Below, piece by piece: positions 56,413 through 64,000 of a DNA stretch of 64,000 nucleotides. The notes under the pieces were generated by a model. It saw nothing but the letters and a program-made list of their open reading frames with translations. It had not been told where the DNA came from and made no database searches. The translations under genes were made by a program, and so were the position numbers. Position 1 is the first letter of the stretch, and each line of letters begins with the position of its first letter. Source of the stretch: Streptococcus mitis bv. 2 str. SK95 (GTDB taxonomy: Bacteria; Bacillota; Bacilli; Lactobacillales; Streptococcaceae). The stretch is from positions 1 to 64,000 of the forward strand of contig NZ_AFUB01000039.1 of assembly GCF_000222705.1 (NCBI RefSeq), given 5' to 3'.

Positions 56413-57831
56413 TTATAGCGCCATGCTGATATAGTTCAGGATAAACAAGGCATCCAAAATCCAAATCATCACGTGCACATCCTTGGCTTGACCTTTGACA
56501 AGTTTTGTCAAGGTGTATGTCAAGAAACCAACAGCAATCCCTTGTGTGATAGAGTAGCTGAATCCCATAAAGATAGAGGTGAAGAAGGCGGGAACTGCTT
56601 CGGCCATATCATCCCAAGGAATATTTTTCAAGTTAGAAAGCATCATGATTCCGACGATGATCAAAATTGGTGCTGTTGCAGCTGTAGGAACAATCGCTAG
56701 AAGCGGGCTAAAGAAGCTAGATAGAGCAAAACAGATTGCAACAACTAGGGCTGTCAAACCAGTACGTCCACCAGCACCGATACCCGCCGCAGACTCAACA
56801 TAGGTCGTAACGTTTGAAGTACCTGCAATGGCACCTACCGAAGTTGCTACCAAATCAGAATATAGAGCCTTGTCCAATTTAGCGGACTCGTGGTTTTCTC
56901 CACTTGTCGCAACGATACCAACTTTTTCACCAGTACCGATAAGAGTACCAATTGTATCAAAAATATCTGTCAATGAGAAGGCAAGAATAGCCATCAAGGT
57001 TTCTGGTAAACGTGAAGTGTTTGAAATCAAAGATCCTAAACCTTCTGAACCCAGAGCAGCACCAAACAAAGTTCCTAAATCATTAACCGCTGATGAAAGA
57101 TTGTTGCTAGCAAAGTCAATCCCTGACAAATTCACAACACCAACAGCAATGGCAAGCACAGTCGTTGTTAAAATAGAAAGAATAATTCCACCTTTGATGC
57201 CTTTAACAACAAAGAAGATGGTAATAGCCAGACCTGCAAGAGCCACTAATACTGCTGGAGTATTGAAATCTACCAAACCTGGAACGGCTGCTGAGTTTGC
57301 AGTAAGTGCAGCTTGAGCCTTATCTGCTCCTTCACCTGCTACAGTATAAGTACCTGGATCAATCGAGAATTTCAAGAGACCAGCATTCTTAATCCCTACA
57401 TAGGCAAGGAAAACACCAATACCAGCTGAAATGGCAGAACGAAGTGTTGTAGGAATGGATTCGATGATCATTTTACGAACATTTGTCAAGGTAATAATCA
57501 GTGAAATAATTCCACAAATGAAGACCATACCAAGCGCTTCTTTCCAAGTATAGCCCATCCCAAATACAACTGTAAATGTAAAGAAGGCATTCAATCCCAT
57601 ACCTGGTGCTTGTGCATACGGCAAATTAGCATAGAAAGCCATCATCAAGGTACCGACTACAGAACCGATAATCGTTGCCAAGAACACACCTTGAACAGGC
57701 ATGCCAGTCTGTGAAAGCATTTGCGGGTTTACAAAGAGAATATAACTCATTGCAAAGAATGTTGTTAAACCAGCAAGCACCTCTGTACGGACATCTGTCC
57801 CGTGCTCTTTTAGTTTAAATAGTTTGTCCAT
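56413..57831 (-). CDS. NCS2 family purine permease (PbuG/PbuO-like)
   Basis: This 472-residue transporter has 12-14 helices. AzgA-type family features are AGLTTFFAMSYILFVNPQML, YAQAPGMGLNAFFTFTVV and DIFDTIGTLIGTGEKVG. Members import hypoxanthine and guanine or adenine by proton symport. The start at 57829-57831 has AAGGAG; ten open codons upstream are excluded. The leader is only about 35 bases, so no purine riboswitch is present. Confidence 0.9.
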   Translation of the reverse strand: MDKLFKLKEHGTDVRTEVLAGLTTFFAMSYILFVNPQMLSQTGMPVQGVFLATIIGSVVGTLMMAFYANLPYAQAPGMGLNAFFTFTVVFGMGYTWKEALGMVFICGIISLIITLTNVRKMIIESIPTTLRSAISAGIGVFLAYVGIKNAGLLKFSIDPGTYTVAGEGADKAQAALTANSAAVPGLVDFNTPAVLVALAGLAITIFFVVKGIKGGIILSILTTTVLAIAVGVVNLSGIDFASNNLSSAVNDLGTLFGAALGSEGLGSLISNTSRLPETLMAILAFSLTDIFDTIGTLIGTGEKVGIVATSGENHESAKLDKALYSDLVATSVGAIAGTSNVTTYVESAAGIGAGGRTGLTALVVAICFALSSFFSPLLAIVPTAATAPILIIVGIMMLSNLKNIPWDDMAEAVPAFFTSIFMGFSYSITQGIAVGFLTYTLTKLVKGQAKDVHVMIWILDALFILNYISMAL

Positions 57832-57868
57832 TATGAATCTCCTTTTGTTTTTTACGAACAATATGAGT

Positions 57869-57897
57869 ATTATAACATTTATTATTCACCTTTTCAA
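57869..57897 (-). promoter_or_regulatory. Promoter of the NCS2 permease
   Basis: TTGAAA (57892-57897), 17-base spacer, TATAAT (57869-57874) on the minus strand. Confidence 0.82.
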
Positions 57898-57977
57898 TAT
57901 GTTTGTTTGATTTATTTAACAAAATGAAATTTCTATTTTTTGTTTTGAGTCTGTTTTTCTTCTTTCTTTTTGATATA

Positions 57978-57986
57978 TGATATAAT
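57978..57986 (+). promoter_or_regulatory. Extended -10 of the Cof phosphatase gene
   Basis: TGATATAAT: TG at 57978-57979 and TATAAT at 57981-57986, without a clear -35. Confidence 0.65.
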
Positions 57987-58024
57987 AGTAGACATCTTAT
58001 CTGGAATGTACTAGGAAGGTTTAT

Positions 58025-58837
58025 ATGACTAAAAAAATTATCGCAGTCGATTTGGACGGAACCCTGCTCAACTCAGAGAGTAAGATTTCAGATTTTACTC
58101 GAAACACAATTAAACGAATTGCTGAAAAAGGCCACCATGTCATCATCACTACTGGGCGCCCTTACCGTATGGCAAAAGAATTTTATCAGGAACTAGAGTT
58201 GCACACACCTATGATCAACTTCAACGGTTCCCTTACCCATCTACCAGGGCAGACTTGGGAACACGAAAAGTGCTTGACCTTGGACAAAAAATACCTCTTA
58301 GACATGGTCAAACGCAAAGAGGATATCCAAGCCGACTTTATTGCAGGAGAATACCGCAAGAAATTTTATATCACGGCTCCTAATGAAGAAATTGCCAATC
58401 CCAAACTATTTGGTGTAGAAAATTTCCAACCAGAAAATCAATTCAAATCTGAATTGGTGACCAAGGACCCTAACTGTATCCTCTTGCAAACAAGAGTCGA
58501 TGATAAATACGCGCTAGCAGATGAGATGAATCGTTTTTACCAACACCAACTAGCAATCAATACCTGGGGAGGGCCCCTCAACATTCTCGAATGTACACCA
58601 AAAGGAGTCAACAAAGCCTTTGCTTTAGAATACTTGCTCAATGTTATGAACCGTGACAAAAAAGACCTGATTGCCTTTGGGGATGAACACAATGACACCG
58701 AAATGCTGGCTTTTGCAGGCAAGGGATATGCCATGAAAAATGCCAATCCCGATTTGCTACCATATGCTGATGAGCAACTCTCTCTGACAAATGATGAAGA
58801 TGGTGTTGCCCATACCCTACAAGATTTATTCCTATAA
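58025..58837 (+). CDS. Cof-type HAD-IIB family phosphatase
   Basis: This 270-residue cytoplasmic sugar-phosphate or flavin-phosphate phosphatase has IAVDLDGTLLNS (nucleophile Asp9), HVIITTGRPY, a cap domain (about 85-190) and LIAFGDEHNDTEMLAFAG. The substrate is not predictable. It lies upstream of manLMN but has its own terminator, so it is not part of that operon. Confidence 0.92.
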   Translation: MTKKIIAVDLDGTLLNSESKISDFTRNTIKRIAEKGHHVIITTGRPYRMAKEFYQELELHTPMINFNGSLTHLPGQTWEHEKCLTLDKKYLLDMVKRKEDIQADFIAGEYRKKFYITAPNEEIANPKLFGVENFQPENQFKSELVTKDPNCILLQTRVDDKYALADEMNRFYQHQLAINTWGGPLNILECTPKGVNKAFALEYLLNVMNRDKKDLIAFGDEHNDTEMLAFAGKGYAMKNANPDLLPYADEQLSLTNDEDGVAHTLQDLFL

Positions 58838-58841
58838 CGCT

Positions 58842-58870
58842 CAAAAAGTTAGCTTGTGCTAGCTTTTTTG
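58842..58870 (+). terminator. Terminator after the Cof phosphatase
   Basis: AAAAAGTTAGC-TTGT-GCTAGCTTTTTT. Confidence 0.87.
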
Positions 58871-59021
58871 ATTTTCACAATTTTTCAATTAATCGGCCTG
58901 TTTTCATTTTTTTATATTAAATTACTCTCTTATTTTTTCATACATTTCCACAAAATGTTTATATATTAACATTTTGTAAACGAGTTTTCATTGAAAATTA
59001 ACACATATTTATAAGAAATGG

Positions 59022-59050
59022 TTGCTTTTTGTTTGAAAACGGTTTATACT
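59022..59050 (+). promoter_or_regulatory. manLMN promoter overlapped by a cre-like site
   Basis: The promoter is TTGCTT (59022-59027), a 17-base spacer, then TATACT (59045-59050). A cre-like site TTGAAAACGGTTTATA (59033-59048) matches 14 of 16 positions and covers the spacer and -10. CcpA binding there would compete with RNA polymerase. The rest of 58871-59021 is AT-rich with no feature recognised. Confidence 0.65.
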
Positions 59051-59113
59051 TAAAGTTAGGCTTAAAGTTTTCTTAAACACACAGTCAAACATTTTAAAGG
59101 AGGAATGACAATA

Positions 59114-60103
59114 ATGAGTATCGGAATCATTATTGCGAGCCACGGCGAATTTGCTGCGGGTATTCATCAGTCCGGATCTATGATCTTTGGTGAACAAGAA
59201 AAGGTTCAAGTTGTAACCTTTATGCCAAACGAAGGTCCAGATGATCTTTACGCTAAATTCAACAACGCTGTGGCTGCATTTGACGCAGAAGATGAGGTTC
59301 TAGTATTGGCTGACCTTTGGAGTGGATCTCCATTCAACCAAGCTAGCCGCGTGATGGGAGAAAATCCTGAGCGTAAGTTTGCCATCATCACAGGGCTTAA
59401 CTTGCCGATGTTGATCCAAGCCTACACTGAGCGCCTTATGGACGCTACTGCAGGTGTGGATAAAGTCGCTGCGAATATCATTAAAGAAGCCAAAGATGGC
59501 ATCAAAGCTCTTCCAGAAGAGCTTAACCCAGTTGAGGAAGTTGCCACCGCTGCAGCTGCTCCAGTTGCCCAAGCTGCTATTCCAGAAGGAACTGTTATCG
59601 GAGACGGTAAACTGAAAATCAATCTTGCCCGTCTTGACACACGTCTTCTTCACGGACAAGTCGCAACTGCTTGGACACCAGATTCAAAAGCAGACCGTAT
59701 CATCGTTGCTTCAGATAACGTTGCAAACGACGAGTTGCGTAAAGAATTGATCAAGCAAGCTGCTCCTAACGGAGTAAAAGCCAACGTTGTACCAATCAAA
59801 AAATTGATTGAGGTTGCAAAAGATCCTCGTTTTGGTGACACTCATGCCCTTATCTTGTTTGAAACTCCGCAAGATGCACTTCGTGCAATCGAAGGTGGCG
59901 TGCCAATCAAGACTCTTAACGTTGGTTCTATGGCTCACTCAACAGGTAAAACAATGATCAATAACGTCTTGTCTATGGACAAAGACGATGTTGCAACATT
60001 TGAAAAAATGCGTGACCTCGGTGTTGAATTTGATGTACGTAAAGTACCAAACGACACGAAAAAAGATTTGTTTGACTTGATTAAAAAAGCAAACGTTCAA
60101 TAA
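59114..60103 (+). CDS. manL: Mannose/glucose PTS enzyme IIAB
   Basis: This is the phosphoryl-transfer protein of the mannose-family PTS, 329 residues. The IIA domain (1-130) has the phosphorylated His10 in [11 protein letters not shown], an Ala/Pro-rich linker spans about 135-160, and the IIB domain (about 168-329) has His180 in [14 protein letters not shown]. The ATG at 59114 has GGAGG ten bases upstream; the ATG at 59105 is too close to it. In streptococci this is the main glucose/mannose entry route, and the membrane part can be a class II bacteriocin receptor. Confidence 0.96.
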   Translation: MSIGIIIASHGEFAAGIHQSGSMIFGEQEKVQVVTFMPNEGPDDLYAKFNNAVAAFDAEDEVLVLADLWSGSPFNQASRVMGENPERKFAIITGLNLPMLIQAYTERLMDATAGVDKVAANIIKEAKDGIKALPEELNPVEEVATAAAAPVAQAAIPEGTVIGDGKLKINLARLDTRLLHGQVATAWTPDSKADRIIVASDNVANDELRKELIKQAAPNGVKANVVPIKKLIEVAKDPRFGDTHALILFETPQDALRAIEGGVPIKTLNVGSMAHSTGKTMINNVLSMDKDDVATFEKMRDLGVEFDVRKVPNDTKKDLFDLIKKANVQ

Positions 60104-60178
60104 TTTTAATCTGTTTCTATCATTTTTGAAAACAGGATTAAGTACTTTATTAAAACTAAATAGAAAAGGAATAAAACC

Positions 60179-60991
60179 ATGTCAGATATTTCAATCATTT
60201 CTGCTATCTTGGTTGTAGTTGTTGCCTTCCTTGCAGGTCTTGAAGGTATCCTCGACCAATTCCAATTCCATCAACCAATCGTCGCATGTACCCTTATCGG
60301 ACTTGCAACTGGTAACCTCGAAGCAGGTGTTATGCTTGGTGGATCTCTTCAAATGATTGCCCTTGGTTGGGCAAACATCGGAGCTGCCGTAGCTCCTGAC
60401 GCTGCTCTTGCATCTGTTGCCGCAGCGATCATCTTGATCAAAGGTGGCAACTTTACTACTGAAGGTATCGCCGTTGCAACTGCAACAGCTATCCCTCTTG
60501 CCGTAGCTGGACTATTCTTGACAATGATTGTTCGTACAATCTCAGTTGCCTTGGTTCACTCTGCTGACGCTGCTGCGAAAGATGGAAACATTGCGGCTGT
60601 TGAACGCGCTCACTACTTTGCCCTTGTTCTTCAAGGTCTTCGTATCGCTATCCCTGCATCCTTCCTTATCGCTATCCCAGCTTCTGCTGTTAAAGACGCT
60701 CTTGGCCTAATGCCAGAATGGTTGAATGGTGGTATGGCTGTCGGTGGTGCTATGGTCGTTGCCGTTGGTTACGCTATGGTTATCAACATGATGGCAACTC
60801 GTGAAGTATGGCCATTCTTCGCAATCGGTTTTGCACTTGCTGCGATTTCTCAATTGACTTTGATTGCCCTTGGTGTCATCGGTGTTGCCCTTGCCTTTAT
60901 CTACCTTAACCTTACAAAACAAGGTGGAAACGGTGGCGGAGGAGCTGCGACTTCTAACGACCCAATCGGTGATATCCTAGAAGACTACTAG
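60179..60991 (+). CDS. manM: Mannose/glucose PTS enzyme IIC
   Basis: This is the sugar-translocating membrane component, 270 residues, with helices throughout and the EGILDQFQFHQPIVACTLIG and GGSLQMIALGWANIGAAVAPD signatures of PTS_EIIC_4. It lies 75 bp after manL and 14 bp before manN. The C-terminus is glycine-rich and cytoplasmic. Confidence 0.96.
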   Translation: MSDISIISAILVVVVAFLAGLEGILDQFQFHQPIVACTLIGLATGNLEAGVMLGGSLQMIALGWANIGAAVAPDAALASVAAAIILIKGGNFTTEGIAVATATAIPLAVAGLFLTMIVRTISVALVHSADAAAKDGNIAAVERAHYFALVLQGLRIAIPASFLIAIPASAVKDALGLMPEWLNGGMAVGGAMVVAVGYAMVINMMATREVWPFFAIGFALAAISQLTLIALGVIGVALAFIYLNLTKQGGNGGGGAATSNDPIGDILEDY

Positions 60992-61005
60992 AAAGGGGAA
61001 CAATC

Positions 61006-61917
61006 ATGGCTGAAAAAATTCAATTATCAAAATCAGATCGTCAAAAAGTTTGGTGGCGTTCACAATTCCTTCAAGGTTCTTGGAACTACGAGCGTATGCA
61101 AAACTTGGGTTGGGCTTACTCTTTGATCCCAGCTATCAAAAAATTGTACACTAAAAAAGAAGACCAAGCGGCTGCTCTTGAGCGTCACCTTGAGTTCTTC
61201 AACACTCACCCATACGTAGCTGCTCCAATCATGGGGGTTACTCTTGCACTTGAAGAAGAACGCGCTAACGGTGTTGAAATCGACGACGCGGCTATCCAAG
61301 GGGTTAAAATCGGTATGATGGGACCTCTTGCTGGTATCGGTGACCCAGTATTTTGGTTTACAGTTCGTCCTATCCTTGGAGCCCTTGGTGCATCACTTGC
61401 TGCATCTGGTAACATTGTTGGTCCCCTTCTCTTCTTCTTCGGATGGAATGCTATCCGTATGGCCTTCCTATGGTATACACAAGAGTTCGGTTACAAAGCT
61501 GGATCTGAAATCACTAAAGACATGTCTGGTGGTATCTTGAAAGACATCACTAAAGGAGCTTCTATCCTTGGTATGTTCATCCTTGCCGTTCTTGTACAAC
61601 GTTGGGTATCTATCAACTTTACTGTGAACCTTCCAGGTAAACAATTGGCAGAAGGTGCTTACATCAACTTCCCAGAAGGACCTGTATCAGGTGCTGAGTT
61701 GAAAGGTATCCTTGGTCAAGCACTTGGTGGATTGAGCCTAGATAAGATTCAACCACAAACCCTTCAAGGTCAGTTGAACTCATTGATCCCAGGATTGATG
61801 GGACTTCTCCTTACTTTCCTTTGCATGTGGTTGCTTAAGAAAAAAGTATCACCAATCACAATCATCCTTGCTCTCTTTGCAGTAGGTATCGCAGCTCGTT
61901 TCTTCGGTATCATGTAA
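61006..61917 (+). CDS. manN: Mannose/glucose PTS enzyme IID
   Basis: This is the IID membrane component, 303 residues. The N-terminal cytoplasmic amphipathic part (WWRSQFLQGSWNYERMQNLGW) and GVKIGMMGPLAGIGDPVFWFTVRPIL are diagnostic of EIID-AGA. An insertion around residues 205-255 faces outward and is the variable region implicated in bacteriocin recognition in related Man-PTS. Last gene of manLMN. Confidence 0.96.
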   Translation: MAEKIQLSKSDRQKVWWRSQFLQGSWNYERMQNLGWAYSLIPAIKKLYTKKEDQAAALERHLEFFNTHPYVAAPIMGVTLALEEERANGVEIDDAAIQGVKIGMMGPLAGIGDPVFWFTVRPILGALGASLAASGNIVGPLLFFFGWNAIRMAFLWYTQEFGYKAGSEITKDMSGGILKDITKGASILGMFILAVLVQRWVSINFTVNLPGKQLAEGAYINFPEGPVSGAELKGILGQALGGLSLDKIQPQTLQGQLNSLIPGLMGLLLTFLCMWLLKKKVSPITIILALFAVGIAARFFGIM

Positions 61918-61939
61918 TCCAAGCCATCGAGAATATAGA

Positions 61940-61974
61940 TAAAAAGAATCAGGATTAAATCCTGATTCTTTTTG
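61940..61974. terminator. Bidirectional terminator between manN and the P-type ATPase
   Basis: AAAAAGAATCAGGATT-AAA-TCCTGATTCTTTTT, with T tracts on both strands. Confidence 0.92.
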
Positions 61975-61978
61975 TGTA

Positions 61979-64000
61979 TCAACTTTTTCTCCTAGTAAGA
62001 TAATGAAAGCTTCCAATTACAACTGCTAGAATGGCAACATAGAGCATCTGTTTGGCTTCTAAAGGCACAAAAGCTCCTTGCAGGATAAAAGTATTAACAA
62101 GTACGCCAACAAGGGCTGCAAGGCTCAAAAATGTGAGCAAGACTAGTTTGTATCGATTAAATGGCAGACTGACCTTAGCAACCAGGAACAGACCATTGAT
62201 CAAAGCAAGGAGGAAGCAAATAAATTTGACCTGACCTGAGACAGTGATAAAGAAGTTCGTCAGGAGAACACTAGCAACCAGAATGCCACCGCCAATCGCA
62301 GCATTGGTCAAAATATCTCGCATAAAATGTGTGCTGACCTTTTCTTTATTGGACTCAAAAGTTAGAAAGAAGGATGGAATCCCAATCGTAATAGCTGAAA
62401 TGATTGTAAACTGAATGGGGATAAAGGCAAATTCCAAACCAAAAATCACACTCAAAATCGCAAACACGATGGAGAAGAAAGTCTTTGTTAGAAAGAGAGA
62501 GGCTACCTTTTGGATGTTATTGATGACACGGCGTCCTTCCATCAAGATATCATAAAATACTGCAAAGTCATCTGTCAGGAAAACAATATTGGATACACTT
62601 TTAGCTGCGCTGGTAGCACCATTCATAGCAAAACTAATATCTGCTTTCTTGAGAGCTAGAACATCATTAACTCCGTCACCACTCATTGCAACTGTTTTAC
62701 CAGCATTTTGCAAAACAGCCACCATCTTTTCTTTCTGTTCAGGTGTCACGCGACCAAAGATCTCGTGTTCCAAGACCACTCTTTCAAAGTCATCATCACT
62801 CACCTTGGTCATGTCAATCGCACGGGCTTCTTCCTTAAAGCCTGCCTTACGAGCCACCCCATATACAGCCACATGATTATCACCACTGATAATCTTCACT
62901 TCAACACCTTGAGATTCGAAATAGTCAAAGGTTTCCTTGGTATTGTCCTTAATCTCATCTGACAGAACCACATGACCCAGTAGTTCCATACTCACTGGAC
63001 TCGTGATGTGGTCCTTGCTATGAGCAAGTGTCAAGATTCGAAAACCTTGCTGTTTTAGATCTTCATAGTAGGCATCCATCGGCTGGGTAAAGCCTAGAAA
63101 TTCATAAGCACCGAAGAAATAGGTCCCGCCCTCTTTTACTTGGACAAAGGAATACTTGTTTTTGCTTGAAAAGGCACCAACTTCTTGAACTTCCCATTTT
63201 TTCTCACGGGTTAAGTAAGTCTTCAGAGCTCGCGACGTCGCATTTTCATCCTCGAAATAAGCCAGATAAGAAGATAGTTTCTCTGCTACATTAGCATCCA
63301 TTTCTTGGACCTTCATATTACCAGTCGTGATGGTTCCAGTCTTATCAAAACAAAGAACATCTACACGCGCCAAGGTTTCCACACAGTATAGCTCCTGCAC
63401 CAGAACCTTCTTTTTAGCCAACTTCATGGCCGCTACCGCTAGGGACACACTGACCAGGAGAATCAAACCCTCTGGAATCATACCGACCAGAGCACCAGAA
63501 CTTCCCAAGACAATCTCAACATAAGACCGCCCTAGACTAAAACCTCTGACATAGAGCAGAATGGCAACTGGCAACAGCAAGATAGAGACGATTTTTAAAA
63601 TCTTATCCATGTAGTCGCGCAGTTGAGAAGGGTATTTTTTGAATTTCTTGCTGGATTTTGCGAGTTTGTTGATATAACTATCGGGACCGACCGCCGTCGC
63701 CGTAACCAGACAAGTACCGCTGACGACATTGCTTCCGCTCATCAGCTTGTCACCAACTGTTTTAAAGACTGAATCACTCTCACCCGTCAGCAAGGACTCA
63801 TCTACTTCAATATTCCCTTCAAGTACCTCTGCATCTACAGGCACCTGATCTCCCAGATTGAGATGCAGATACTCCCCTAAAACGATGTCCTCTGGATCAA
63901 TCTCGATCGTTTGACCATCTCGGTTGACCCTGTACTTACTTTTACCAAGCAAACTCAGCTTTTCTAAGGCATTTTTTGAACGCACTTCTTGGAAAATCCC
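61979..64000 (-). CDS. Cation-transporting P-type ATPase, CtpE-like (5' end outside window)
   Basis: The visible 673 C-terminal residues contain the actuator TGES motif (DESLLTGESDS), MIPEGLILLVSVSLAVAAM in helix M4, and the phosphorylation motif CFDKTGTITTGN. The hinge MSGDGVNDVLALKKADISFAM and six C-terminal helices follow. The reading frame stays open to the window edge (GIFQEVRSKNAL), so about 100 N-terminal residues are missing. The PEGL motif and LVQELYCVETLARVDV resemble mycobacterial CtpE, a calcium importer; the ion here is not established. Confidence 0.88.
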   Translation of the reverse strand, partial: GIFQEVRSKNALEKLSLLGKSKYRVNRDGQTIEIDPEDIVLGEYLHLNLGDQVPVDAEVLEGNIEVDESLLTGESDSVFKTVGDKLMSGSNVVSGTCLVTATAVGPDSYINKLAKSSKKFKKYPSQLRDYMDKILKIVSILLLPVAILLYVRGFSLGRSYVEIVLGSSGALVGMIPEGLILLVSVSLAVAAMKLAKKKVLVQELYCVETLARVDVLCFDKTGTITTGNMKVQEMDANVAEKLSSYLAYFEDENATSRALKTYLTREKKWEVQEVGAFSSKNKYSFVQVKEGGTYFFGAYEFLGFTQPMDAYYEDLKQQGFRILTLAHSKDHITSPVSMELLGHVVLSDEIKDNTKETFDYFESQGVEVKIISGDNHVAVYGVARKAGFKEEARAIDMTKVSDDDFERVVLEHEIFGRVTPEQKEKMVAVLQNAGKTVAMSGDGVNDVLALKKADISFAMNGATSAAKSVSNIVFLTDDFAVFYDILMEGRRVINNIQKVASLFLTKTFFSIVFAILSVIFGLEFAFIPIQFTIISAITIGIPSFFLTFESNKEKVSTHFMRDILTNAAIGGGILVASVLLTNFFITVSGQVKFICFLLALINGLFLVAKVSLPFNRYKLVLLTFLSLAALVGVLVNTFILQGAFVPLEAKQMLYVAILAVVIGSFHYLTRRKS

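Noticed and set aside
57832-57868. Possible purine riboswitch before the NCS2 permease
   Set aside because: The leader from the mapped -10 is about 35 bases, too short for the purine aptamer.

Overview
The window is chromosomal DNA of a low-GC Gram-positive coccus of the Streptococcus mitis/oralis/pneumoniae group. The evidence is the complete ami oligopeptide permease operon, a pneumococcal-type endA nuclease next to epuA and murA, the four-gene sul folate operon (folP-folC-folE-folBK), manLMN, ccpA, and a BOX repeat of the pneumococcal/mitis type. Almost every gene is ordinary core gene content. There is no CRISPR array, prophage or intact insertion sequence.

Layout: 1-3.1 kb has rpsI/rplM with an L13 leader, and an ABC-2 exporter. 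3.3-7.2 kb has pheST under a Phe T-box. 7.2-9.6 kb has ribU and a PAP2 phosphatase under an FMN riboswitch that carries a BOX repeat in its variable stem, then trmL with its own leader RNA. 9.8-12.7 kb is trkAH on the plus strand. 12.7-19.3 kb is amiACDEF. 19.5 kb is tRNA-Cys. 19.7-27 kb has a CNNM/CorC protein, endA-epuA-murA, sepM-coaD-rsmD and asnA. 27-32 kb has BI-1, a frameshifted SpoU methyltransferase, acyP, yidC, pflA and lysA. 32.1-41.1 kb is a dense RNA and ribosome maintenance cluster (purR, yhaM, rmuC, thiN, rpe, rsgA, rsmA, rnmV, tatD) interrupted by a short-chain dehydrogenase gene flanked by a second, degenerate rnmV 3' end. 41.2-47.8 kb has a KimA-like potassium importer, an orphan Ali-type lipoprotein, rpmH, an alanine-type aminotransferase and uspA. 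47.8-51.9 kb has a HAD-MazG fusion, asparaginase, ccpA and a DUF960 protein. 51.9-55.5 kb is the folate operon. 55.6-58.8 kb has a CPBP protease, an NCS2 purine permease and a Cof phosphatase. 59-62 kb is manLMN. 62-64 kb is a P-type ATPase cut by the window edge.

Several genes are linked functionally. CcpA (50.3 kb) has cre-like sites in its own leader, at manL and at pflA, all in this window. Peptide uptake (Ami, plus the Ali-like receptor), peptidoglycan precursor synthesis (murA, lysA, asnA, alaT) and folate synthesis are all represented. RNA-level control is unusually visible: L13 leader, T-box, FMN riboswitch, a candidate leader RNA upstream of trmL, and hairpins inside the ami and folate operons.

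The signals that depart from routine annotation are the BOX element inside the FMN riboswitch, the trmL leader RNA, the insertion scar around the dehydrogenase gene, and two small frameshifts near the 5' ends of otherwise intact reading frames. No wholly new multi-gene system was recognised.
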